DNA of 64,000 nt. Origin: Congeria kusceri (Eukaryota; Mollusca; Bivalvia; Myida; Dreissenidae). Positions within the stretch are counted from its first letter, which is position 1. Each line of letters opens with the position of its first letter. The notes beneath the pieces are model-generated. The model did no database searches. It was not told the origin of the DNA and was given only the letters and a program-made list of their open reading frames with translations. The position numbers were made by a program, and so were the translations under genes. The stretch covers positions 27,428,548 to 27,492,547 of the forward strand of contig CM051029.1 in assembly GCA_027627225.1 (NCBI GenBank), read 5' to 3'. Shown piece after piece: positions 35,385 to 47,300 of the stretch.

Positions 35385-38300
35385 CTGAAATGGAGGAATT
35401 TGTTTTATTTTAATATATGCAGTGCAGAAACGTTAATGTTCATACAAAATAGTGCAGAACTTTAAATGTCCACTCATAAAGAGTAGAAATTATACAAAGG
35501 TCTAAAAAAACAAGAATATCGGTAGAACCGATGGATGCTCCCCTATGCCGCTCTGACCTTACTGTGGCCTTGACCTTAAACCTAAGGACCTGTTTCATAC
35601 GGAGACACGCTGTCATGAAAAAAGTGTATGAAATGAATCATAATACATTCAACATGTTATACGTCCAGACAAGCAAAACGCCAATTTTGACTTTTGACCT
35701 TTAAGTAAGACCTTTGACCTACAGTTCTGGTTCATCTAAAGGTCACCAAACTTTTGACCTTGAACCTTAATTAGAAATATTGTACAAATGAGATACCATA
35801 CTGATCATAACAAAATCATACTGCTAAAAAAATGAATTAAAAGCATCCACTGCGCGAATAATTACGGACATTTCTACCAACAAATGCTACCACAACAGAA
35901 ATGTGCTTCTATAACTATCGAGTGAATTGCTGCAAAATTAAGTTCCCGTGACAGAACCAGTTTCTATTTAGGGCCAGGAGAGTTCTTTCAACGGTGCTCT
36001 AACTCAATTTGTCTAGAATCAGATTCAAATAGACAGTCCATTGTGGCACGGAATTTAATTTGCAGATATTCCATCAATATTTATGTTCCTGCGAGTATGT
36101 GATCAAATTATAAGGGTCTTGAACTGTTTATTTCCCAGCAAAATATAAACAGATGTAGTTCAGAAAACAAGGCAATGTCAATGCCTTGCATCAAACTATT
36201 GAAGTACCACACGTTAGATTAACACGTGGTTAACCGTTAAGTTGTGTGTTAAGGCTGATTTTGAGCCGAAATAGGGCATATGTAACAAGTGGTGGGTGGG
36301 GGTTGGTAATGGGTGCAGACCGATTGATAGTGGAAAATTATGTTGTTCATAATGTAGGAACGATAACTGTAATGTAGAAAATTACCCATCACTGTGATCT
36401 CCTATTGCAGAAATAAACCTTTGTCTTTGAATATTATCTTGTAAAAAGTGATAATTCAGTCTTTCAGCATCCTTGTCACACACATTACAAAGGCTGACGT
36501 CATCAATAAGGGGGGAAATGTAGGGATTTTGCGGAGAAACATTATAATGTAGTGAATACAGTCACTTCCAAAAGTATTGCTGTTGAGCTAGCTTTCTAGT
36601 GATGCAGTTAACGCGTACCAACTGCGTTGTGAAGTTAAGGCCAAAAACTAAATAGTGTGTTTCGGGCAACAATCTAAAACAAGGTTATCAGTGAACTGAT
36701 GGATACTCCCCAATACGCTTTGCCAAGTAATGCGAATGCAATCAGAAGGGCAGAGTCCAGACAATTGTGTTCTATAAACTAATTTCAGCAATCATCAATG
36801 TCCCATAACTGTAAGAAAAAACATTTAAAAAGCGGAGCATCTTGGTACAGTGAACACCTCCTCTTGGTAATGAAGCTTCCGATAAAGTTTTATAGAATAC
36901 TGGCTAGTAGTTGCTGAGAAACAATCCAGACAAGATTTGCACACTATACACTAATTTCAGCAACCTATTGTGCTCTATATACTAATCACAATTGTGCTCT
37001 ATATACTAATCACAATTGTGCTCTATATACTAATCACAATTGTGCTCTATATACTAATCACAATTGTGCTCTATATACTAATCACAATTGTGCTCTAAAT
37101 ACTAATCACAATTGTGCTCTATATACTAATCACTATTGTGCTCTATATACTAATCACTATTGTGCTCTATATACTAATCACGATTGTGCTCTATACACTA
37201 ATCACTATTGTGCTCTATACACTAATCACAATTGTGCTCTATACACTAATCACAATTGTGCTCTATACACTAATCACCATTGTGCTCTATACACTAATCA
37301 CGATTGTGCTCTATATACTAATCACGATTGTGCTCTATATACTAATCACGATTGTGCTCTATATACTAATCACGATTGTGCTCTATATACTAATCACGAT
37401 TGTGCTCTATATACTAATCACGATTGTGCTCTATATACTAATCACGATTGTGCTCTATACACTAATCACGATTGTGCTCTATACACTAATCACGATTGTG
37501 CTCTATACACTAATCACGATTGTGCTCTATACACTAATCACGATTGTGCTCTATATACTAATCACAATTGTGCTCTATATACTAATCACAATTGTGCTCT
37601 ATATACTAATTGCAGCAATCATCAAAGCCCAATAACTGTAAGAAAAAATCATTGAAGCGGAGCATCTTGGTACAGTGAACGCCTCTTGGTAATGAAGCTT
37701 CCCATAAAGTTTTATTGAATACTGGCTAGTAGTTGCTGAGAAACAGTCCAGACAAGACTTACACACTATACACTAATTTCAGCAACCTTCAAAGTACCAT
37801 AACTCCAAGAACAAGAGCTGTCGGAGGACAGCGGGCTCGACTTTTCTTGTGCTTGTCAGAGTTACTGGCATTTTTTTTCTAAAACAAGAAATATGCAAAT
37901 TCCACGAAAACCAAATATCTCCAACAAAATGCATGAGTCAGCACATCAATAAAATTTTTAGTAAAAGTGACCTTGACCCCACCCACCCCATATGCAATCC
38001 CAAGCAAGGTCTCGATATAAGGTATCTATGTATTAAGTTTCATTAAAATATCTCAATGCATTCTCAAGTTATTTATCGGAAACCATTTTTCTATTTTTAG
38101 TAACAGTGACCTTGACCCCACTCGCTTCATACGCAATTCCAAGCGAGGTCTTGATATAAGGTATCTATGTATAAAGTTTCATTAAAATATCTCAATGCAT
38201 TCTCAAGTTATTCAGCAGAAACCGTTTTTCTATTTAAGTAACAGTGACCTTGACCCTATATGCAATCCTAAGAGAGGTCTTGATATAAGGTATGTATTAA

Positions 38301-41300
38301 GTTTCATTAAAATATCTTAATGCGTTTTCAACTTATTGAGCGTAAACCGTTTTTCTATTTTTAGTAACAGTGACCTTGACCCCACCCACCCCATATGCAA
38401 ACCCGATGCGAGGTCTCGATATAAGGTATGTATGAATAAAGTTTCATTAAAATATCTCGATGCGTTCTCAAGTTATTGAGCGGAAACCGTTTTCCTATTT
38501 TTAGTTACAGTGACCTTGACCGCAATTCCAAGCGAGGTCTCGATATAAGGTATCTATGTATTAAGTTTCATTAAAATATCCCAATGCGTTCTCAAGTTAT
38601 TGAGCGGAAACCGTTTTTTCTATTTATAGTAACAGTGACCTTGATCCCACCCACCCCATATGCAATCCCATGTAAGGTCTTGATATAAGGTATCTATGTA
38701 TTAAGATTTATTAAAATATCTCAATTTGTTTTTAAGTTATTGAGCAGAAACCGTTTTTCTATTTTTAGTAACAGTGACCTTGACCCCACCCACCCCATAT
38801 GCAATCCCTAGCGAGGTCTCGCTATAAGGTATCTATGTTTGCAGTTTCATTTAAATGGCTTAATCCGTTCTCGAATTAGAGAGTGGAAACGAAAAGTTGA
38901 AAAACTAGCTTACCGAAAAACTTTAACTGTAGATGAACTAGAGTTATCAAAATTGGCCCATGAGTTCATTTGAATATAGGGAATAAGTGTTCTAAGTTTA
39001 AATGAAATCCCTAAAGCCATTCCTGAGAAACCAGCTTACCGAAAAACTTCAACCTGTCCATATAGCTTATGTAAAATGTCTAAGTGTAAAAAGGCCCATA
39101 ATTTTGACAAATTTCAAACTAGAGTTACCAAACTTGGCCTATAGGTTCATTTTAATGTGTGGAATAAATGTTTAAAGTTTGAATGAAATCCCTAAAGCCA
39201 TTCCTGAGAAACTAGCTTACCGAAAAACTTTAACCTAGCTCGGACACTGACGCCGGGGCGAGTAGAATAGCTTGCCTTTTCTTCGAAAAGTCGAGCTAAA
39301 AATCACTGAAAGGGAACATCCTGTACTGTGCACACCTAATTTTAATAATGAAGCATCCATCACATACAGTTTCATTGTATTCTGGCCAGTAGTTGCCGAG
39401 AAATAGCCTGGACAAGAATTGTGCACTATATTCTAATTTCAGAAATCTTCAAAGTCCCACAACTCTGAGAAATATCATTGAAGCCCAACATCTTGGTTCA
39501 GTGCACACCTCCTTTTGGTAATAAAGCTTCCCATAAAGTTTAATTGAAATCTGGCAAGTAGTTGTTTAGAAATAGATTGGACAAAAATTGTGCACTAAGT
39601 ACTTACTTAATAAATCTTCGAAGTCCCATAACTCGAAGAAAAATCAATGAACCGGAACATCCTAGTTCAGTGCACACCTCTGGGTAATGAAGCTTCCTAT
39701 AAAGTTTTATTTAATTCTGGCCAGTAGTTGCTGAGAAATAGACCAGACATTAATTGTGCACTAAACGCTTATTTCAGAAATCTTCATAGTCCCATAACTC
39801 TCAGAAAAATCTTTAAAGCGGAACGCCTCTTGGTAATAAAGCTTGCTATAAAGTTTCATTGAGGGTTTCGCTAGGTAGGGTCAGATTGCTCGAAACACAA
39901 TTTTTTGGGGGGGCCTAAGCATGGTTACTGCCTGGACTGGTTACAGTTACATCAATATAATCCAGAGCTGTGCACTGGGGCCCTATCTTACGCAGTATGT
40001 TAGGTTACCTGGTAAGGTCCTCTATGTCGACCAACATGGAGTCCTGCTCCATGTGTAGCTCGTCCCGCTCCATCAGAAGTCGCACCAGCTCCTCGTTCAG
40101 ACCTGCAACATTCAGACATTGGCTATTTCTTAAGGATATTGGTCAGAGATAAGTTTTATTGTATAAAACATATTGTCGTGTCGTAGTTTTTCAATTAAGT
40201 TGCATACTAACTAATGCAAAGTAATTCAATGCCATTCGCATAGGCACTACCTGTACTCACTTTCAATCTGTGTCTGCAGATCATTGTAGAGGACCTGGGT
40301 TTGAGCAAGGTTCATCTGCTGCAGCTGCCGCACACTGAGCTTCTTCCTGCGGCGCTCACCCAGCCCTGGTATCCCAGCCTGCAACAGACACACCATCATT
40401 GCTTTTACTGTAGTCATGACTACTGGTATCACAGCCTGCAACAGACACACCATCATTGCTTTAACTGTAGTCATGACTACTGGTATCACAGCCTGCAATA
40501 GACACACTGTCATTGCTTTAACTGTAGTCTTGACTACTGGTATCACAGCCTGCAATAGACACACTGTCATTGCTTTAACTGTAGTCATGACTACTGGTAT
40601 CACAGCCTGCAACAGACACACCATCATTGCTTTAACTGTAGGCATGACTACTGGTATCACAGCCTGCAACAGACACACTGTCATTGCTTTAACTGTAGTC
40701 ATGACTACTGGTATCACAGCCTGCAATAGACACACTGTCATTGCTTTAACTGTAGTCATGACTACTGGTATCACAGCCTGCAACAGACACACCATCATTG
40801 CTTTAACTGTAGTCATGACTACTGGTATCACAGCCTGCAATAGACACACTGTCATTGCTTTAACTGTAGTCATGACTACTGGTATCACAGCCTGCAATAG
40901 ACACACTGTCATTGCTTTAACTGTAGTCATGACTACTGGTATCCCAGCCTGCAACAGACCCACCATCATTGCTTTAACTGTAGTCATGACTACTGGTATC
41001 ACAGCCTGCAATAGACACACTGTCATTGCTTTAACTGTAGTCATGACTACTGGTATCACAGCCTGCAATAGACGCACAAGATTGTTACATATCACACTAT
41101 TATTGCTTTAACTGCAGTCATGACTACTGGTATCACAGCCTGCAATAGACACACTGTCATTGCTTTAACTGTAGTCATGACTACTGGTATCACAGCCTGC
41201 AATAGACGCACAAGATTGCTACCTATCACACTATTATTGCTTTAACTGTAGTCATGACTACTGGTATCACAGCCTGCAATAGACGCACAAGATTGCTACC

Positions 41301-44300
41301 TATCACACTATTATTGCTTTAACTGCAGTCATGACTACTGGTATCACAGCCTGCAATAGACGCACAAGATTGCTACCTATCACACTATTATTGCTTTAAC
41401 TGTAGTCATGACTACTGGTATCACAGCCTGCAGTAGACACACTGTCATTGCTTTAACTGTAGTCATGACTACTGGTATCACAGCCTGCAGTAGACACACT
41501 GTCATTGCTTTAACTGTAGTCATGACTACTGGTATCACAGCCTGCAATAGACACACTGTCATTGCTTTAACTGTAGTCATGACTACTGGTATCCCAGCCT
41601 GCAACAGACACACCATCATTGCTTTTACTGTAGTCATGACTACTGGTATCACAGCCTGCAATAGACACACTGTCATTGCTTTAACTATAGTCATGACTAC
41701 TGGTATCACAGCCTGCAATAGACACACCATCATTGCTTTAACTGTAGTCATGACTACTGGTATCCCAGCCTGCGATAGACACACTGTCATTGCTTTTACT
41801 GTAGTCATGACTACTGGTATCCCAGCCTGCAGTAGACACACTGTCATTCCTTTTACTGTAGTCATGACTACTGGTATCACAGCCTGCAATAGACACACTG
41901 TCATTGCTTTAACTGTAGTCATGACTACTGGTATCCCAGCCTGCAGTAGAAACACTGACATTCCTTTTACTGTAGTCATGACTACTGGCATCCCAGCCTG
42001 CAACAGACACACAAGATTGTTACCTATCACACTATAATTGCTTTTACTGTAGTCATGACTACTGGTATCGCAGCCTGCAACAGACACGCAATATTGTTAC
42101 CTATCACACTATCATTTCTTTTACTGTAGTCATGACTACTGGTATCCCAGCCTGCAATAGACGCACAAGATTGTTACATATCACAATATCATTGCTTTTA
42201 CTGTAGTCATGACTACTGGTATCCCAGCCTGCAACAGACACACAAGATTGTTACCTGTCACACTATCATTGCTTTTACTGTAGTCATGACTACTGGTATC
42301 CCAGCCTGCAACAGACACACACGATTGTTACCTATCACACTATCATTGCTTTTACTGTTGTCATGACTACTGGTATCCCAGCCTGCAATAGACACAGAAG
42401 ATTGTTACCTATCAAACTAACATTGCTTTTACTGTAGTCATGACTACTGGTATCCCAGCCTGCAACAGACACACAAGATTGTTACCTATCACACTATAAT
42501 TGCTTTTACTGTAGTCATGACTACTGGTATCCCAGCCTGCAACAGACAAACAAGATCGTTACCTATCACACTATCATTGCTTTTACTGTAGTCATGACTA
42601 CTGGTATCCCAGCCTGCAACAGACACACAAGATCGTTACCTATCAAACTAACATTGCTTTTACTGTTGTCATGACTACTGGTATCACAGCCTGCAACAGA
42701 CACACACGATTGTTACCTATCACACTATCGTTGCTCTTACTGTAGTCACGACTACTGGAATCCCAGCCTGCAATAGACACAGAAGATTGTTTCCTATCAC
42801 ACTATCGTTGCTCTTACTGTAGTCATGACTACTGGTATCCCAGCCTGCAACAGACACACAAGATTGTTACCTATCACACTATCATTGCTTTTACTGTAGT
42901 CATGACTACTGGTATCCCAGCCTGCAACAGACAAACAAGATCGTTACCTATCACACTATCATTGCTTTTACTGTAGTCATGACTACTGGTATCCCAGCCT
43001 GCAACAGACACACAAGATCGTTACCTATCAAACTAACATTGCTTTTACTGTTGTCATGACTACTGGTATCACAGCCTGCAACAGACACACACGATTGTTA
43101 CCTATCACACTATCGTTGCTCTTACTGTAGTCATGACTACTGGTATCCCAGCCTGCAATAGACACACAAGATTGTTACCTATCACACTATCGTTGCTCTT
43201 ACTGTAGTCATGACTACTGGTATCGCAGCCTGCAATAGACACACAATATCTGTTGTTCTCTACTAATGCACTTTAGAGTTTTTTCATAGGTTTTAGGGGT
43301 GGCAAAATATTCAGTTTCCTTAATTGTCCGTTTCTGACAAACGTTGTTTTCTACTTGTCCGTACAGGAGTTATATACACAATTCTGGATGAATTTCACAT
43401 TAGTCTGTACATGCTCTGGGACAAGCAGGGCAATCTATTTCGCCATCCCTGCTGTTTTTGATGGGTGTGCCACATGTAATTTTTCAAAAAGTGAAATAAA
43501 TAAATGAGGCGCGTCATGGGAAAACCGGACTTAATGCATGTGCGTAAAGTGTCGTCCTGGATTAGCCTGTGCAGTCCACTCAGGCTAATCCAGACCGACA
43601 CTTTCCGCCTACAGTGGATATATATTTAGAAGAGACTTCCTTAAAACAGAAAATACCATAAAAGCGGAAAGTGCCGTCCTGGATTAGCCTGTGTGGACTG
43701 CACAGGCTAATCCGGGACGACACTTTACGCACATGCATTAAAACCGGTTTTCTCACGACGCGCCACAAATAGTGTTTGTAAACCTAAACTTTCGGCTACC
43801 ATAACCTAATTAGCATCATAACTATCGTGACTGGTATCGTCTATTGGACTTTTGGATGTTACCGAGTCACCAAATATAGAGTAGATCACAATGTAGAGTG
43901 TCAGCCTAGAAGTTTTAGTGGCGTTCCTGCTGTAACAGTTTTTCGTGGATAAATGAAAGAAGATCTAGAAATGGGATTCAATGTTATCCTGTAACGATGT
44001 AAAGCAATAAATCAAACAATGTTTAACAGTACTAGTAAGATTTTATTTCTATATTACGTGAAGGGCCTTTAATTCTTCTAAAAAAATACATTTGTGAATG
44101 CAGTGCCTGCCATGTCACAAATCTCTTGACATTCATTTATCAATGTCAATGCAAGAACGTCCCTAGAGAATGAAATATACAAAACCCGAGCTCATGCTTC
44201 TTATAAACACCAGATATTATAGCTTTTATTATTACAGGAAACCAAACTGTTTTGGGCTGGGAAAAGTTTCTGTTATGGATCCCAATTTGGAGATATCATC

Positions 44301-47300
44301 GTAAACTTTCGTGACCAGGGCCCTTACCCACAGAGCTCCTTAGTGAAAACTTCAGTAAATTTCTTCAAATCATCTAACGTTTGTGGCTAGTTCTTTTCAA
44401 GTTTATTTTGTCTAAAATGGTTGTAATTTGGTGAAGTATCATCAGATACTTCTTATTTTACAATATTCAAAATAATTCAAACAAGTCACTTTATAATTTG
44501 ATACAAAGAGTCCCATAAACTACATAATTATATTTAAGTGTTTCCAATCAAATTACAGAATAATGAACACTTTGCAGCATAATGCAGCATAATGATGTTC
44601 AACATTGTGCTTTTTTATTAAGTGGTTTTACATTATATTCAGTTACACAGGATTAAAGTAGCTTTAATACAAGAGCTGTTGGAGGACAGTGCACTCGACT
44701 TTTCTTGTGCTTGTCAGAGTTACTGGCATTTTTTTTCTAAAACAAGAAATATGGAAATTCCACAAAAACCAAATTTTTCTAACGAAATGCAAGTCAGCAC
44801 ATCAATAAATTTTTTAGTAAAAGTGACCTTGACCTTGACCCCACCCACCCTATATGCAATCCCAAGCAAGGTCTCGATATAAGGTATCTATGTATTAAGT
44901 TTCATTAAAATATCTCAATGCATTCTCAAGTTATTGATCGGAAAACGTTTTTCTATTTTTTGTAATAGTGACCTTGAACATGACCCTACCCACACCATAT
45001 GCAATCCCAAGCGAGGTCTTGCTATAAGGTATCTATGTATAAAGGTTCATTAAAATATCTCAATGCATTCTCAAGTTATTGAGCAGAAACTGTTTTTCTA
45101 TTTTAGTAAGTGACCTTGACCTGGACCCCACCCACCCCATATGCAATCCCAAGTGAGGTCTCGATATAAGGTATGTTTGTATTAAGGTAGAAAGCCCCTA
45201 ATGGGACTTTTTTCAGACCTTGACTTTTTTATTATCTTTCATCATTAAATCTATTATGAGACTAAACTGTGAAATATAAACAAAATCTAACCACACGTTT
45301 TGACAAAAATGCGATTTTTGTTATAACCCCTCATTTTTCTACTTCAACCTAACAATTTTATGGGGTTCACTTACAAAAATGACTGACATATTGTCAAAAT
45401 GTATTTTATTTATTTCTGGATAGCTTTAATTTATACGTTAAAGATGTATCTTATAAAAAAGTATAACAAACATAAGTACTAAAGTTGACCAACAATACTT
45501 ATGACATTAAATTTGGCTAAGCATATGGTAAAAAACAACAGATTTAATTACAGTAAAAATACGCCAAACACCAATTTTTGTATTTTTTTTAAACTTTTAT
45601 TTCAAAGTATGTCAAAATCAGTAATACCAAAATATAATATAACCTTATCTGAGAGGAAAAAGGTATAAACTGACATAGGTTCACCACAAAAATCTCAAGG
45701 TATAACATTTGGAGTGAAGCAACCCTATGCTATAAAAAAAAATGAAAAATTTATGAAAAATAAGACAAGTAAAAAAGCAAATATTTTCCTTCTATGTTAA
45801 AATATTGTTTTTCTCTTCTAATTATAATCCAATAGCAGTATTGATATTAAATGAATTATTTTTGCATAATGTTAAAGAAATAGTGTTTTATGCAAACATT
45901 TTAAATAAAAATGTAACTAGCTGAGGTTCACATATCCTTGGTTACCAAATTCAGAAAAATAACAAAACATTTTTTATAAGTGTGTGTTTCATAAACTTCA
46001 ATTGACATTTTCATTACATTGGGTTAACAAGAGTTTTAAAAAAACTAGCAAATCTTTGTGATAACTTCATCAAGACTCTTCTTGGAGCTTGTGACTATTG
46101 GTAAAATGTCACTGTTTTGGGATAAAAAGGTGTCTCTTAGACCATTCTCATCATTTCACCGATACATAATTTTCAGGTGTTTTTTAAATTATCCAACAGA
46201 ACACCAAACTCGATCACCCCATGTCCCCCTCTCCACCCATCTCGACTGTCTATTTTTCCAAGTTTTTGGTGTGAATGATGTTATTTTTCACAGCAAGGAA
46301 CACGTATCTCCTTCACGCAGATATGTTTATATATACAAATAATTATGTTCAGTAATACTTATAATCCTTGGACGTTTATTTATAACTATTTTAACTTTAG
46401 TGTAATGAAATACACAAGACATATCGTGAAAATGTCATGATTAAATGTAAACAGAAATTCCCAACAATGATGTCATATGAAGGTATTCCCCATAGTACCT
46501 TGTTTTTGTTCAAACTACATTTTTACTTTCATCTTTAAACACAAATAAGCATTTATTTCACACATTTAATTGAAAATAACTCAACATTCGAAAAGTAATG
46601 TTTATTTCACGAAATAATTTCTGTTTCGGATCAGATCGATTAGATTTACGGTTAGTGGCGAATGGGCCGAAGTTAACCGATATTTCGCGAGTATTTCCGA
46701 AGTCATTAGGACCTTTCTACCTTAAGTTTCATTAAAATATCTCAATGCGTTCTCAAGTTATTAAGCGGAAACAGTTTTTCTATTTTTAGTAACAGTGACC
46801 TTGACCCCACCCACCCCATATGCAATCCCTAGCGAGGTCTCGAAATAAGGTATCTATGTATTAAGTTTTATTAAAATATCTCAATGCGTTCTCAAGTTAT
46901 TGAGCGGGAACCGTTTTCTATTTATAGTAAGTGACCTTGACCCCACCCACCCCATATGCAATTCCAAGTGAGGTCTTGATAAAAGGTATCTATGTATTAA
47001 GTTTTATTGAAATATCTCAATTTATTTTCAAGTTATTGAGCGGAAACCGTTTTTCTATTGTTGGTAACAGTGACCTTGACCCCACCCACCCCATATGCAA
47101 TCCCTAGCGAGGTCTCGCTATAAGGTATCTATGTTTGCAGTTTTATTACAATAGCTTAATCCGTTCTCGAATTAGAGAGTGGAAACGAAAAGTTGAAAAA
47201 CTAGCTTACCGAAAAACTTGAACCTGTCCATATCGATTATATGTAAAATTAATAAATGTAAAAAGGCCCATAATTTTATAAAATATCAAACTAGAGTTAT

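Larger units (their letters stand above)
36679..39870 (-). mobile_element. Element F: tandem-core element interrupted by a minisatellite and by E1
   Basis: The minus-strand 3' end is the hairpin ATCAGT-TC-ACTGAT then AACCTTG, T. About 165-bp units (GTCCCATAACTCT, GAAGCTTCCCATAAAGTTT, TAGTTGCTGAGAAA) lie at 36740-36965, 37613-37805 and 39301-39870. E1 interrupts a unit between CATAACTCCAAGAA and AATCACTGAA. Confidence 0.6.

Noticed and set aside
37114..37635. 173-codon frame with an ILITIVLY repeat, looking like a membrane protein
   Set aside because: Pure translation of the 24-bp minisatellite; no splice context and no conserved flank.
40247..41111. Long open frames on both strands (282 codons minus, 231 codons plus) through the acceptor array
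   Set aside because: They are translations of a 57-bp repeat and open on both strands because of unit length. Only the last ~39 codons of the minus frame are a supported exon. The idea that some units are spliced in is kept as a finding, not a gene call.
46058..46342. 94-codon frame inside the TTAA element as a transposase remnant
   Set aside because: No recognisable catalytic motif or domain; too short to support.
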